Assembly (NCBI RefSeq): GCF_013364195.1
Contig: NZ_CP054918.1
Span: 6,313,001 to 6,377,000, forward strand
Direction: 5' to 3'
Length of the DNA stretch: 64,000 nucleotides
Origin: Streptomyces sp. NA04227
Lineage (GTDB): Bacteria; Actinomycetota; Actinomycetes; Streptomycetales; Streptomycetaceae
Shown here: piece by piece, positions 9,305 to 19,403 of the stretch
How positions within the stretch are numbered: position 1 is the stretch's first letter
Layout of the letters: each line of letters opens with the position of its first letter
Notes under the pieces: generated by a model
Database searches by the model: none
What the model was told of the DNA's origin: nothing
The model's input: the letters and a program-made list of their open reading frames with translations, nothing else
Position numbers and translations under genes: made by a program

Positions 9305-9498
9305 TCGTACGGCCGGACCCGCCGTATGCCGAGGGCCCGCGAAACGGAGTGCGGCCGCTCGGCCGAACGGCCGCGCGAAATCTGGTGGGGCGCGGCGGAA
9401 TCGGGTACATACGACCGGGTAGCACCCTGTAAGCGGAACACCGGACGGTATCCGCCGGACCGGTCCCGAACAGCCGATTCGCGGCGAGGTGAGCCCTC

Positions 9499-11475
9499 AT
9501 GACCGCAGCAACCACACCCCCGACGCCGACCGACAGGCCGACCGTCACCGAGCAGGAGGCGCGACGCGTGGCCGAGGCCGCGCGCGAGAGCGACTGGCGC
9601 AAGCCGAGCTTCGCCAAGGAACTCTTCCTCGGCCGGTTCCGGCTCGACCTGGTGCACCCGCACCCGCTGCCCGCCGAGGAGGACGTACGGCGCGGCGAGG
9701 AATTCCTGAACCGTCTGCGCGAGTTCTGCGAGACCAAGATCGACTCGGCCCGGATCGAGCGCGAGGCGCGGATCCCCGACGAGGTCATCGCCGGACTCAA
9801 GGAACTCGGCGCGCTGGGCATGAAGATCGCCCCCGAGTACGGCGGCCTGGGCCTCACGCAGGTGTACTACAACCGGGCCCTCGCGCTTGTCGGTTCGGCG
9901 AACCCGGCGGTCGGCGCGCTGCTCTCGGCGCACCAGTCCATCGGTGTCCCGCAGCCGGTCAAGATGTTCGGCACCGAGGAGCAGAAGAAGGCCTTCCTGC
10001 CGCGCTGCGCCCGCAGCGACATCTCCGCCTTCCTGCTGACCGAACCCGACGTCGGCTCCGACCCGGCACGCCTGGCCACCACCGCGGAACCGGTGGGCGC
10101 GACCGGTGCCGGGGAGCCCGAGGAGTACGTCCTCGACGGGGTGAAACTCTGGACGACCAACGGCGTGGTCGCCGACCTGCTCGTCGTGATGGCCCGGGTG
10201 CCCGCCCGCGAGGGGCACAAGGGCGGCATCACCGCCTTCGTCGTCGAAGCCGACAGCGAAGGCATCACCGTCGAGAACCGCAACTCCTTCATGGGCCTGC
10301 GCGGCCTGGAGAACGGCGTCACCCGCTTCCACCGGGTACGGGTGCCCGCCGCGCACCGTATCGGCCGCGAGGGCGCGGGCCTGAAGATCGCCCTGACCAC
10401 GCTGAACACCGGCCGTCTCTCGCTGCCCGCGGTGTGCGCGGGCGCCGGGAAGTGGTGTCTGAAGATCGCCCGCGAGTGGTCCGGGGCCCGCGAGCAGTGG
10501 GGCAGGCCGGTGGCGCGGCACGAGGCCGTCGGCGCCAAGCTCTCCTTCATCGCGGCGACCACCTTCGCACTGGAAGCCGTTCTGGAACTCTCCTCGCAGA
10601 TGGCGGACGAGGACCGCAACGACATCCGTATCGAGGCCGCCCTCGCCAAGCTGTTCGGCTCCGAGATGGCCTGCAAGATGGCCGACGAACTGGTCCAGAT
10701 CCGTGGCGGGCGCGGCTACGAGACCGCCGAATCCCTCGCCGCCCGCGGTGAACGTGCCGTCCCCGCCGAGCAGTTGGTCCGGGATCTGCGCATCAACCGC
10801 ATCTTCGAGGGCTCCACCGAGATCATGCATCTGCTGATCGCCCGCGAGGCCGTCGACGCCCATCTCTCGGTCGCGGGCGACCTCATCGACCCGGACAAGT
10901 CCCTCTCCGACAAGGCGAAGGCGGGCGCGAAGGCGGGTGGCTTCTACGCCCGCTGGCTGCCCAAACTGCTCGCCGGACCCGGCCAACTCCCGGTCAGCTA
11001 CCAGGAGTTCCACCCCTCCGGCCACGCCGACCTGGCCGTGCACCTGCGCTACGTGGAACGCACCGCCCGCAAACTGGCCCGCTCCACCTTCTACGCCATG
11101 TCGCGCTGGCAGGGCCGGATGGAGACCAAACAGGGCTTCCTCGGCCGCATCGTCGACATCGGCGCGGAGCTGTTCGCGATGAGCGCCGTCTGCGTCCGCG
11201 CCGAACTGCTGCGCAGCCGTGGGGAGAACGGCAAGGAGGCCTACCAACTCGCCGACGTCTTCTGCCGCCAGGCCCGCATCCGGGTCGAGGAACTCTTCGG
11301 CAGGCTCTGGACCAACACCGACGACCTCGACGGCAAACTGGTCAAGTCCCTGATGAAGGGCGCCTATACGTGGCTGGAGGAGGGCGTCATCGACCCCAGC
11401 GGCGAAGGCCCCTGGATCGCCGACGCCACCCCCGGACCCTCCACGAAGGAGAACGTCCACCGTCCCATCCGCTGA
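9499..11475 (+). CDS. Acyl-CoA dehydrogenase family flavoprotein, long form
   Basis: FAD enzyme oxidising acyl-CoA to trans-2-enoyl-CoA. The 658-residue protein has the usual catalytic core (residues about 55-450) plus a helical C-terminal extension of about 200 residues, as in very-long-chain-type enzymes. Visible motifs: FLLTEPDVGSDPAR, LWTTNGVVADLLVVMARV, QIRGGRGYETAESL and RINRIFEGSTEIM. The Glu of IFEGST (residue 437) is at the catalytic-base position. The start ATG 9499 follows GGCGAGGTGAG. The substrate chain is not determinable. It is transcribed alone between a terminator and the isoprenoid genes. Confidence 0.92.
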   Translation: MTAATTPPTPTDRPTVTEQEARRVAEAARESDWRKPSFAKELFLGRFRLDLVHPHPLPAEEDVRRGEEFLNRLREFCETKIDSARIEREARIPDEVIAGLKELGALGMKIAPEYGGLGLTQVYYNRALALVGSANPAVGALLSAHQSIGVPQPVKMFGTEEQKKAFLPRCARSDISAFLLTEPDVGSDPARLATTAEPVGATGAGEPEEYVLDGVKLWTTNGVVADLLVVMARVPAREGHKGGITAFVVEADSEGITVENRNSFMGLRGLENGVTRFHRVRVPAAHRIGREGAGLKIALTTLNTGRLSLPAVCAGAGKWCLKIAREWSGAREQWGRPVARHEAVGAKLSFIAATTFALEAVLELSSQMADEDRNDIRIEAALAKLFGSEMACKMADELVQIRGGRGYETAESLAARGERAVPAEQLVRDLRINRIFEGSTEIMHLLIAREAVDAHLSVAGDLIDPDKSLSDKAKAGAKAGGFYARWLPKLLAGPGQLPVSYQEFHPSGHADLAVHLRYVERTARKLARSTFYAMSRWQGRMETKQGFLGRIVDIGAELFAMSAVCVRAELLRSRGENGKEAYQLADVFCRQARIRVEELFGRLWTNTDDLDGKLVKSLMKGAYTWLEEGVIDPSGEGPWIADATPGPSTKENVHRPIR

Positions 11476-11650
11476 ACCCACGCTCCCCGGCCCCTCCCTG
11501 CGGAACTCCACACGTGCCCCAACCACCCCTGGCAGTACGGCACTTGGGCGTCGAATCCGTGTACGTACGTACCGGCAAAGGCAGTTAGCCTTGCTCACCG
11601 TCACAGCGGATCGACGCAGGGTTCCCGGGAGGGGGCCGGGGGAGAGCATC

Positions 11651-11794
11651 GTGGGAACGGCAGACGAACGGCACGCGGCTGCGGTCGAGCGGGATACTCG
11701 GGAGCGCCACCGCACAGCCGGGACGATCACGTACCCGCGCGGCGCCTTCGGTCTCACGGTGCGGGAGCAGCCGGCCCGTACGGACAGCGCATGA
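11651..11794 (+). CDS. Possible small ORF overlapping the ispC upstream region
   Basis: A GTG at 11651 with a good ribosome binding site (GGAGAG, four bases upstream) opens a 47-residue frame. It ends in ATGA at 11791-11794, where an in-frame upstream extension of ispC could also begin. The peptide is charged (RDTRERHR) with no recognised domain. The start-stop overlap and binding site favour translation, but the size and lack of homology knowledge leave it doubtful. Confidence 0.35.
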   Translation: MGTADERHAAAVERDTRERHRTAGTITYPRGAFGLTVREQPARTDSA

Positions 11795-11904
11795 CCGTGC
11801 GGGTGCCGGCGGCACGCCGTACGGCGACCCGGCGAAGGTCAGGAATGGGTGACACCTGGGGACGGACCGTCACGGCGGCCGCGGCCGCACGACACAATGG
11901 AGCA

Positions 11905-13155
11905 ATGAGCGAAAGCCCTGCCCCTCTCGCGGACCCGCATCTCGTCTTCGACCCCGTCGACGGACACCGGGACATCGTCATCCTCGGCTCGACCGGCTCG
12001 ATCGGCACACAGGCCATCGACCTCGTGCTGCGCAACCCCGAGCTCTTCCGGGTCACCGGGATCTCCGCCGCCGGCGGCAAGGTCGCTCTGCTCGCGGAGC
12101 AGGCATACCGGCTGCGCGTCAACACCGTGGCCGTGGCCCGCGAGGACGTGGTGCCCGCGCTGCGCGAGGCGCTCGCCGAGCAGTACGGGGGCGAGCCGCT
12201 GCCCGAGATCCTGGCCGGACCCGACGCCGCCACCGCGCTCGCCGCCTCGCCCTGCCACACCGTTCTCAACGGCATCACCGGCTCCATCGGGCTCGCCCCG
12301 ACCCTCGCCGCCCTGGAGGCGGGCCGCACCCTCGCGCTGGCCAACAAGGAGTCGCTGATCGTCGGCGGCCCGCTGGTCAAGGCGCTCGCCAAGCCCGGCC
12401 AGATCATCCCGGTGGACTCCGAGCACGCCGCGCTCTTCCAGGCGCTGGCCGCCGGGACCCGGGCCGAGGTGCGCAAGCTCGTGGTGACCGCCTCCGGCGG
12501 CCCGTTCCGCGGCCGCGGCAGGGCCGACCTCGCCGGGGTCACCCCCGAGCAGGCTCTCGCCCACCCGACCTGGGCGATGGGCCCGGTGATCACCGTCAAC
12601 TCCGCGACCCTGGTCAACAAGGGCCTCGAGGTGATCGAGGCGCATCTGCTGTACGACATCCCCTTCGAGCGCATCGAGGTCGTCGTCCACCCGCAGTCCT
12701 ATGTGCACTCCATGGTCGAGTTCACCGACGGCTCCACGCTCGCCCAGGCCACCCCGCCGGACATGCGCGGGCCGATCGCGATCGGTCTCGGCTGGCCCTA
12801 CCGGGTGCCGGACGCGGCCCCGGCCTTCGACTGGTCCAAGGCCTCCACCTGGGAGTTCTTCCCGCTGGACACCGAGGCCTTCCCCTCGGTCGGGCTCGCC
12901 CGGCACGTCGGCACCCTCGGCGGCACCGCCCCGGCGGTGTTCAATGCCGCGAACGAGGAGTGTGTGGACGCGTTCCTGGCCGGGTCACTGCCCTTCAACG
13001 GCATCATGGACACTGTCACGGAGGTCGTCGCGGAACACGGCGTGCCCGCCGCGGGAACTTCCCTGACCCTCGCGGACGTCCTCGAAGCGGACACCTGGGC
13101 AAGGGCCCGGGCGCGCGAACTGACCGGCAAGGCGACCAGCAAGGACCGCGTATGA
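11905..13155 (+). CDS. ispC: 1-deoxy-D-xylulose 5-phosphate reductoisomerase
   Basis: Second step of the MEP isoprenoid pathway: isomerises and reduces DXP to 2-C-methyl-D-erythritol 4-phosphate with NADPH and a divalent metal. The protein has 416 residues. Visible motifs: NADPH-binding [22 protein letters not shown], the metal site [10 protein letters not shown], and the flexible-loop region with [12 protein letters not shown]. The frame is open upstream to 11791, but the conserved core begins about 20 residues after ATG 11905. The GGAG in front of this ATG is unusually close, so the exact start is not certain. The stop overlaps the next start (ATGA), indicating coupling to the site-2 protease. 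Confidence 0.95.
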   Translation: MSESPAPLADPHLVFDPVDGHRDIVILGSTGSIGTQAIDLVLRNPELFRVTGISAAGGKVALLAEQAYRLRVNTVAVAREDVVPALREALAEQYGGEPLPEILAGPDAATALAASPCHTVLNGITGSIGLAPTLAALEAGRTLALANKESLIVGGPLVKALAKPGQIIPVDSEHAALFQALAAGTRAEVRKLVVTASGGPFRGRGRADLAGVTPEQALAHPTWAMGPVITVNSATLVNKGLEVIEAHLLYDIPFERIEVVVHPQSYVHSMVEFTDGSTLAQATPPDMRGPIAIGLGWPYRVPDAAPAFDWSKASTWEFFPLDTEAFPSVGLARHVGTLGGTAPAVFNAANEECVDAFLAGSLPFNGIMDTVTEVVAEHGVPAAGTSLTLADVLEADTWARARARELTGKATSKDRV

Positions 13156-14456
13156 CGGCACTGATGATGATCCTCGGCATAGTCGTCTTCGCGGTCGGCC
13201 TGCTCATCTCGATCGCCTGGCACGAGCTGGGGCATCTGTCGACGGCCAAGATGTTCGGGATCCGGGTGCCGCAGTACATGGTCGGCTTCGGGCCGACCAT
13301 CTTCTCGCGGCACAAGGGCGAGACCGAGTACGGCATCAAGGCCGTCCCGCTCGGCGGCTACATCCGCATGATCGGCATGTTCCCGCCCGGCCCGGACGGA
13401 CGGGTCGAGGCCCGCTCCACCTCGCCCTGGCGCGGCATGATCGAGGACGCCAGGTCCGCCGCCTTCGAGGAGCTCAAGCCCGGCGACGAGAGCCGCCTGT
13501 TCTACACGCGCAAGCCCTGGAAGCGCGTGATCGTGATGTTCGCGGGCCCGTTCATGAACCTGATCCTCGCCGTCGCGATCTTCCTCGGCGTGATGATGAC
13601 CTTCGGCATCCAGACCCAGACCACCTCGGTCGGCAAGGTCTCCGACTGCGTCATCCAGCAGAGCGAGAACCGCACCACCTGCGAGAAGGGCGACCCGGCC
13701 GCACCGGCGAAGGCCGCGGGCCTGGAGCCCGGCGACAAGATCGTCGCCTTCGACGGGCAGAAGATCGACGAGTGGGGCGCCCTCCAGGAGAAGATCCGCG
13801 CCAACCCGGGCAAGGAGATCACGCTCACCGTCGAACGCGACGGCGCGGTCAAGACCCTCGAGGCCAAGCTGATCCGCAACCAGGTCAGCAAGACCGACGG
13901 GGACGGCGGCTACGTCGAGGGCAAGTACGTCACGGCCGGGTTCCTCGGCTTCACCCCCGCCTCCGGCATCGTCCAGCAGGGCTTCGGCGACTCCGTCGAG
14001 CGCATGGGCGACATGATGGAGAACGGCGTCGAGTCGCTGATAGCGCTGCCCTCCAAGATCCCCGCGCTGTGGGACGCCACCTTCGGCGACGGGGAACGCG
14101 AACAGGACTCCCCGATGGGTGTGGTGGGTGCCGCACGCGTCGGCGGTGAGGTCTTCACGCTGGACATCCCGCCGGAGAACCAGATCGCGATGATGCTGTT
14201 CCTGGTGGCGGGCTTCAACCTCTCGCTGTTCCTGTTCAACATGCTGCCGCTGCTGCCCCTGGACGGCGGCCACATCGCGGGCGCCCTGTGGGAGTCCGTA
14301 CGTCGGCACACCGCGCGCGTCTTCAAGCGCCCCGATCCGGGCCCGTTCGACGTGGCGAAGCTCATGCCGCTCGCCTATGTGGTCGCGGGGATCTTCATCT
14401 GCTTCACGCTCCTCGTGCTCATCGCGGACCTCGTGAATCCGGTACGGATCTCCTGA
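13152..14456 (+). CDS. Site-2 (intramembrane) zinc metalloprotease, RseP/Rip1 family
   Basis: Cleaves membrane-embedded segments of anti-sigma factors or other substrates, releasing regulators. 434 residues. The zinc motif HELGH lies in the first helix (His24, Glu25, His28), there is a PDZ domain with [13 protein letters not shown] (about residues 190-285), and the C-terminal LDGGH supplies the third zinc ligand (Asp371) inside [11 protein letters not shown]. The start ATG 13152 overlaps the ispC stop by ATGA. The ispC-rseP-ispG order is a conserved bacterial arrangement. The specific anti-sigma substrates cannot be read from the sequence. Confidence 0.93.
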   Translation: MTALMMILGIVVFAVGLLISIAWHELGHLSTAKMFGIRVPQYMVGFGPTIFSRHKGETEYGIKAVPLGGYIRMIGMFPPGPDGRVEARSTSPWRGMIEDARSAAFEELKPGDESRLFYTRKPWKRVIVMFAGPFMNLILAVAIFLGVMMTFGIQTQTTSVGKVSDCVIQQSENRTTCEKGDPAAPAKAAGLEPGDKIVAFDGQKIDEWGALQEKIRANPGKEITLTVERDGAVKTLEAKLIRNQVSKTDGDGGYVEGKYVTAGFLGFTPASGIVQQGFGDSVERMGDMMENGVESLIALPSKIPALWDATFGDGEREQDSPMGVVGAARVGGEVFTLDIPPENQIAMMLFLVAGFNLSLFLFNMLPLLPLDGGHIAGALWESVRRHTARVFKRPDPGPFDVAKLMPLAYVVAGIFICFTLLVLIADLVNPVRIS

Positions 14457-14476
14457 CCCGCGCCACAAGTGCGCCC

Positions 14477-14519
14477 CCGCGCCCCCGAGTCCATCGAACG
14501 AGTGGAATCGGGGGCGCGG
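14477..14519. terminator. 12-bp hairpin between the site-2 protease and ispG
   Basis: Perfect 12-bp inverted repeat with arms 14477-14488 and 14508-14519, a 19-base loop, 20 bases after the stop codon. It probably limits read-through from ispC-rseP into ispG. Confidence 0.7.
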
Positions 14520-14672
14520 CCTTGTCCGGCCGCCCGGCTCGGGCGACGGTCTGACGACCGGCCCGGGCACCGTCACCTCCGGCTGCCCTCGCCGGGCGGT
14601 GCACCGGGTAATCTCGGTGGCCGGAGCCCGCTGATGCGGGACCTCGATCCACACCTTGGGGTTGCACAGCAG

Positions 14673-15827
14673 ATGACCGCGATTTCTCTCGGCATGCCGT
14701 CCGTTCCGACCAAGCTCGCCGAACGCCGCAAGAGCCGGCAGATCCAGGTCGGAACCGTGGCGGTGGGCGGCGACGCCCCCGTCTCGGTCCAGTCGATGAC
14801 GACCACCCGTACCTCCGACATCGGTGCCACTCTCCAGCAGATCGCGGAGCTCACCGCCTCCGGCTGCCAGATCGTGCGGGTGGCCTGCCCGACCCAGGAC
14901 GACGCCGACGCGCTGGCGACCATCGCCAGGAAGTCGCAGATCCCGGTGATCGCCGACATCCACTTCCAGCCCAAGTACGTGTTCGCCGCGATCGAGGCGG
15001 GCTGCGCGGCCGTCCGCGTCAACCCGGGCAACATCAAGCAGTTCGACGACCAGGTCAAGGAGATCGCCAAGGCCGCCCGCGACGCGGGCACCCCGATCCG
15101 GATCGGCGTCAACGCGGGCTCCCTGGACAAGCGCCTGCTCCAGAAGTACGGCAAGGCCACCCCCGAGGCACTCGTCGAGTCGGCGCTGTGGGAGGCGTCC
15201 CTCTTCGAGGAGCACGACTTCCGCGACATCAAGATCTCGGTCAAGCACAACGACCCGGTCGTCATGGTCAACGCCTACCGGCTGCTCGCCGAGCGCTGCG
15301 ACTACCCGCTGCACCTCGGCGTCACCGAGGCGGGCCCCGCCTTCCAGGGCACCATCAAGTCGGCGGTCGCCTTCGGCGCCCTGCTCAGCGAGGGCATCGG
15401 CGACACCATCCGCGTCTCGCTCTCCGCGCCGCCCGCCGAGGAGGTCAAGGTCGGACTGCAGATCCTGGAGTCCCTCAACCTCAAGGAGCGCGGCCTGGAG
15501 ATCGTCTCCTGCCCCTCCTGCGGGCGCGCCCAGGTCGACGTGTACAAGCTGGCCGAAGAGGTCACCGCGGGCCTGACCGGCCTGGAGGTCCCGCTGCGCG
15601 TCGCGGTGATGGGCTGTGTGGTCAACGGTCCCGGCGAGGCCCGCGAGGCCGACCTGGGTGTGGCCTCCGGCAACGGCAAGGGCCAGATCTTCGTCAAGGG
15701 CGAGGTCATCAAGACCGTTCCCGAGTCGAAGATCGTGGAGACCCTGATCGAGGAGGCGATGAAGATCGCCGAGCAGATGCAGGAGGACGGCGTGGCCAGC
15801 GGCGAGCCCGAGGTGGCCGTCAGCTGA
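14673..15827 (+). CDS. ispG: 4-hydroxy-3-methylbut-2-enyl diphosphate synthase
   Basis: Iron-sulfur enzyme of the MEP pathway converting methylerythritol cyclodiphosphate to HMBPP. 384 residues: an N-terminal TIM barrel ([19 protein letters not shown]) and a C-terminal 4Fe-4S domain. The three cluster cysteines are visible as SCPSCGR (Cys280, Cys283) and GCVVNGPGE (Cys315), and the fourth ligand is the Glu of that motif (Glu322). The start ATG 14673 (MTAISLGMP) was chosen over far-upstream in-frame codons because conservation starts there. It is followed by a very strong terminator. Confidence 0.95.
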   Translation: MTAISLGMPSVPTKLAERRKSRQIQVGTVAVGGDAPVSVQSMTTTRTSDIGATLQQIAELTASGCQIVRVACPTQDDADALATIARKSQIPVIADIHFQPKYVFAAIEAGCAAVRVNPGNIKQFDDQVKEIAKAARDAGTPIRIGVNAGSLDKRLLQKYGKATPEALVESALWEASLFEEHDFRDIKISVKHNDPVVMVNAYRLLAERCDYPLHLGVTEAGPAFQGTIKSAVAFGALLSEGIGDTIRVSLSAPPAEEVKVGLQILESLNLKERGLEIVSCPSCGRAQVDVYKLAEEVTAGLTGLEVPLRVAVMGCVVNGPGEAREADLGVASGNGKGQIFVKGEVIKTVPESKIVETLIEEAMKIAEQMQEDGVASGEPEVAVS

Positions 15828-15840
15828 CGCCCGCGCACAT

Positions 15841-15875
15841 CCGAACCCCGCCGGAGACGGTCCGGCGGGGTTCGG
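15841..15875 (+). terminator. 15-bp perfect hairpin terminator after ispG
   Basis: Arms 15841-15855 and 15861-15875 are perfectly complementary (CCGAACCCCGCCGGA and its complement) with a GACGG loop, 13 bases after the ispG stop. Confidence 0.9.
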
Positions 15876-16014
15876 CGTTCTGGCGGCGCACGCGAGGTCC
15901 TGCACGCACACTCCGCGACCGGCCGTTCGCTGTCCGCCGTAGCCTGAGCGGCCCGGCGGACCTGCGGGTACAGTTCCAGGACCAGCAGACCGCAGTGATG
16001 AGGCCCCATCGACC

Positions 16015-16863
16015 GTGTTGACGCAGACCACCAGCAGGGTCCTCGAACCCAGTGACCTCGACGCCGCCCTCGTGGTGCTCGACCGCGATCCGGTCGCCAA
16101 TGCCTTCGTGACCGCCCGGGTGCAGGTCGCGGGCCTCGACCCGTGGCGTCTCGGCGGCGAGATGTGGGGCTGGTACGAGGACGGCATGCTGGTGTCGCTG
16201 TGCTACGCGGGCGCCAATCTGGTCCCCGTGTGCGCCACCCCCGAGGCGATCCGCGCCTTCGCCGACCGGGCCCGCAGGGCGGGCCGCCGCTGCTCCTCGA
16301 TCGTCGGCCCTGCCGAGCCCACCGCCCTGCTGTGGAAGCACCTCGAACCGAACTGGGGACCGGCCCGCGAAGTCCGCGCGCACCAGCCGCTCATGGTCAC
16401 CGACCGGCTCCCGGCCGACATCGAACCTGACCCCTACGTCCGGCGCATCCGCAAGGACGAGATGGAAACGATCATGCCGGCCTGTGTCGCCATGTTCACC
16501 GAGGAGGTCGGCGTCTCGCCGCTGGCCGGTGACGGCGGACTGCTCTACCAGGCCCGGGTCGCCGAACTCGTCGGCGCGGGACGGTCGTTCGCCCGGATCG
16601 ACGAGGACGGCAAGGTCGTCTTCAAGGCCGAGATCGGCGCCGCCACCGGCAAGGCTTGTCAGATCCAGGGCGTGTGGGTGGCCCCCGAACACCGTGGCAA
16701 GGGCCTGGCCGCCCCCGGCATGGCCGCCGTCCTGCGCTACGCGCTCACCGAGGTCTCCCCGGTCGTCAGCCTCTACGTCAACGACTTCAACGAGGCGGCC
16801 CGCGCCACCTATCGCAGGACCGGCTTCGAGGAGATCGGCTCCTTCATGAGCGTCCTGTTCTGA
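16015..16863 (+). CDS. GNAT-family acetyltransferase with an N-terminal DUF4081-like domain
   Basis: 282 residues. The N-terminal half is a variable domain seen in actinobacterial DUF4081 proteins. The C-terminal half is a GNAT fold with the acetyl-CoA site VAPEHRGKGLAAPG (about residues 222-235) followed by a NEAARATYRRTGF helix typical of the family's end. The start GTG 16015 is chosen; TTG 16018 is adjacent. The acceptor substrate is unknown. It is separated from ispG by a terminator and lies just upstream of a second, unrelated GNAT gene (60-base gap), so the two may be cotranscribed. Confidence 0.85.
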   Translation: MLTQTTSRVLEPSDLDAALVVLDRDPVANAFVTARVQVAGLDPWRLGGEMWGWYEDGMLVSLCYAGANLVPVCATPEAIRAFADRARRAGRRCSSIVGPAEPTALLWKHLEPNWGPAREVRAHQPLMVTDRLPADIEPDPYVRRIRKDEMETIMPACVAMFTEEVGVSPLAGDGGLLYQARVAELVGAGRSFARIDEDGKVVFKAEIGAATGKACQIQGVWVAPEHRGKGLAAPGMAAVLRYALTEVSPVVSLYVNDFNEAARATYRRTGFEEIGSFMSVLF

Positions 16864-16922
16864 CCTGCGCGGACGGCTCCCGGCACCTGACCGGTGCCGG
16901 GGGCGCGAGGTACCCTCCGGGC

Positions 16923-17486
16923 ATGCTGCGCATCTGTGCCCCCGGCAGGGCCTCGGACATCCTGATCGGACCGCTGGACCTCGCGGCCCGCGTGGACGAG
17001 GCGCTCGCGGTCCAGGCGGAGGCCTTCGGCCTCGGGCCCGAGGAGGTCGGCGTGCGGCGGCAGATCGTCCTGCGGCACATCACCTTCCCCGGCGCCCGCG
17101 CCCTCGGCGCCACCACCGAGGACGGCACACTGGTCGGTTTCGTCTACGGCATGCCCAACGACCGCGGGCACTGGTGGTCCACCGTGGTCGAGCCGTACCT
17201 GCACACGCAGGGGCAGGCCCACTGGCTCGACGACTCCTTCGTCATCACCGAACTGCACGTCCACCCCGCGCATCAGAAGCTCGGTATCGGACGCGCACTG
17301 ATCACCCGTATCACCGACGGGGCCGCACAGCCGCGGTCGATCCTCTCCGCGATCGACGTGGAGAGCCCCGCCCGCGGCCTGTACCGCTCCCTCGGCTACC
17401 AGGACCTCGCGCTGCGCGTGCACTTCCCGAGCGCGCCGCGGCCGTACGCGGTGATGGGCGCGCCGCTGCCGCTGCGCAGACGGTGA
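16923..17486 (+). CDS. GNAT-family N-acetyltransferase
   Basis: 187 residues, single GNAT domain. The cofactor-binding loop is PAHQKLGIGRALI (about residues 117-129) and the closing segment is ARGLYRSLGYQDL. A tryptophan-rich GHWWSTVVEPYL stretch may shape the acceptor pocket. The start ATG 16923 gives a compact protein. Substrate unknown. It precedes proS by 101 bases on the same strand. Confidence 0.85.
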   Translation: MLRICAPGRASDILIGPLDLAARVDEALAVQAEAFGLGPEEVGVRRQIVLRHITFPGARALGATTEDGTLVGFVYGMPNDRGHWWSTVVEPYLHTQGQAHWLDDSFVITELHVHPAHQKLGIGRALITRITDGAAQPRSILSAIDVESPARGLYRSLGYQDLALRVHFPSAPRPYAVMGAPLPLRRR

Positions 17487-17587
17487 ATCCCTGCCCACGG
17501 GCCGGGCGCGGGAGCGGATTTGATTTCGTCGGGGAGCGGTGGCCCGGCTAACCTCTCGCCATCACCCTTTCCCAGCAGGAGTTCACC

Positions 17588-19282
17588 ATGGCCCAGGTCC
17601 AGCGCATGTCCCGGTTGATGATCAAGACGTTGCGCGACGACCCGGCGGACGCCGAGACGCTGAGCCACAAGCTGCTCGTGCGCGCGGGCTACGTACGCCG
17701 TCAGTCCGCCGGTGTGTGGACCTGGCTCCCGCTCGGCATGAAGGTCCTGGAGAACATCTCGCGCGTGGTGCGCGAGGAGATGGACGCCATCGGCGCCCAG
17801 GAGGTCCTCCTCCCGGCGCTGCTGTCCAAGGAGCCCTACGAGCAGTCGGGCCGCTGGGAGGAGTACGGCGACCTGCTCTTCCGCCTCAAGGACCGCAAGG
17901 GCGCCGACTATCTGCTCGGCCCCACCCACGAGGAGATCTTCACCCTCCTGGTCAAGGACCAGTGCACGTCCTACAAGGACCTGCCGGTGATGCTCTACCA
18001 GATCCAGACCAAGTACCGTGACGAGGCCCGTCCGCGCTCGGGTGTGCTGCGCGGGCGCGAGTTCCACATGAAGGACTCGTACTCCTTCGACACCACCGAC
18101 GAGGGGCTCGTCGAGTCCTACCGGCTGCACCGCGAGGCCTACCGCCGGATCTTCGAGCGGCTCGGCCTGGACTACCGCATCGTCTCCGCGGTCTCCGGCG
18201 CCATGGGCGGCTCGGCCTCCGAGGAGTTCCTGGCCCCGGCGGCCGCCGGTGAGGACACCTTCGCCGACTGCCCGAACTGCGACTACGCCGCCAACACCGA
18301 GGCCGTCACCTTCGCCGTGACGCCCGTCGAGGGCGCCTCGCACCCCGCCGTCGAACTGCTCGACACCCCGAACACCCCCACCATCGAGAGCCTCGCCGAC
18401 CACCTCGGCGTGCCCGCCTCGGCCACCCTGAAGAACCTGCTCGTCAAGGTCGACGGCGAGATCGTCGCGGTGGGCGTGCCCGGCAACCGCGAGGTCGACC
18501 TCGGCAAGCTCGGCGAGCACCTGGCGCCCGCCGAGGTCGAACTGGTCCTGGCCGAGGACTTCGAGGACCGTGACGACCTGGTCCGCGGCTACGTCGGACC
18601 GCAGGGTCTGGACAAGGTCCGCTACCTCGCCGACCCGCGCGTCGCTCCCGGCAGCTCCTGGATCACCGGGGCCAACGCCGAGGGCAAGCACGCCAGGAAC
18701 GTCGTCGCCGGGCGCGACTTCGAGGTCGACGAGTACCTGGACGTCGTCGTCGTCGAGGAGGGCGACCCCTGCCCCAAGTGCGGCACCGGCCTCAAGCTGG
18801 ACCGCGCCATCGAGATCGGCCACATCTTCCAGCTCGGCCGCAAGTACGCCGACACCTTCCAGCTCGACGTCCTCGGCAAGGAGGGCAAGCCGGTGAGGGT
18901 CACCATGGGCTCGTACGGCATCGGCGTCTCGCGCGCGGTGGCCGCGCTCGCCGAGCAGAGCGCCGACGACAAGGGCCTGTGCTGGCCGCGCGAGGTGGCC
19001 CCGGCCGATGTGCACGTGGTCGCCGCCGGCAAGGCCCTGCAGACCGAACTGGCCCTGGAGGTCGGCGAACGCCTCGGCGCGGCCGGACTGCGGGTACTGG
19101 TGGACGACCGCGCGGGCGTCTCGCCCGGTGTGAAGTTCACCGACGCCGAACTGATCGGCGTACCCACCATCCTGGTCGCGGGCCGCCGCTCGGGCGAGGG
19201 CGTCGTCGAGCTGAAGGACCGCCGTACCGGCGAGCGCGAGGAGCTCACCGTGGACGAGGCCCTGGCCCGCCTGACGAGCTGA
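17588..19282 (+). CDS. proS: Prolyl-tRNA synthetase (bacterial type, with editing insertion)
   Basis: Charges tRNA-Pro. 564 residues. Class II motifs are visible: motif 1 region [14 protein letters not shown], motif 2 [12 protein letters not shown], and motif 3 [13 protein letters not shown], plus the [11 protein letters not shown]/proline pocket. The insertion between motifs 2 and 3 (about residues 220-400) is the YbaK-like editing domain that removes mischarged alanine, marking the prokaryote-type enzyme. A C-terminal anticodon-binding domain closes the protein. ATG 17588 has a clear AGGAG eight bases upstream. It converges on the kinase-fold gene, with a shared hairpin between them. Confidence 0.96.
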   Translation: MAQVQRMSRLMIKTLRDDPADAETLSHKLLVRAGYVRRQSAGVWTWLPLGMKVLENISRVVREEMDAIGAQEVLLPALLSKEPYEQSGRWEEYGDLLFRLKDRKGADYLLGPTHEEIFTLLVKDQCTSYKDLPVMLYQIQTKYRDEARPRSGVLRGREFHMKDSYSFDTTDEGLVESYRLHREAYRRIFERLGLDYRIVSAVSGAMGGSASEEFLAPAAAGEDTFADCPNCDYAANTEAVTFAVTPVEGASHPAVELLDTPNTPTIESLADHLGVPASATLKNLLVKVDGEIVAVGVPGNREVDLGKLGEHLAPAEVELVLAEDFEDRDDLVRGYVGPQGLDKVRYLADPRVAPGSSWITGANAEGKHARNVVAGRDFEVDEYLDVVVVEEGDPCPKCGTGLKLDRAIEIGHIFQLGRKYADTFQLDVLGKEGKPVRVTMGSYGIGVSRAVAALAEQSADDKGLCWPREVAPADVHVVAAGKALQTELALEVGERLGAAGLRVLVDDRAGVSPGVKFTDAELIGVPTILVAGRRSGEGVVELKDRRTGEREELTVDEALARLTS

Positions 19283-19322
19283 TCGCGGGGCCCGCTTTCG
19301 ACGGGCGACGCAGTGACGCGGT

Positions 19323-19362
19323 ACTGCCTGGTCGCTCCCTTCGCAGGGGGCGGCCGGGCAGT
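19323..19362. terminator. Bidirectional hairpin between proS and the kinase-fold gene
   Basis: A 13-pair stem (arms 19323-19335 and 19350-19362, two G-U pairs) in the 121-base convergent gap. It can serve both strands. Confidence 0.65.
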
Positions 19363-19403
19363 TGTGTCGTAGGGCGATGGTCGAGCCCCGGCGGGCCCAC
19401 CCC

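Noticed and set aside
8977..11757. 926-residue minus-strand frame opposite the acyl-CoA dehydrogenase
   Set aside because: Shadow frame; the plus strand shows the complete flavoenzyme motifs and third-position bias.
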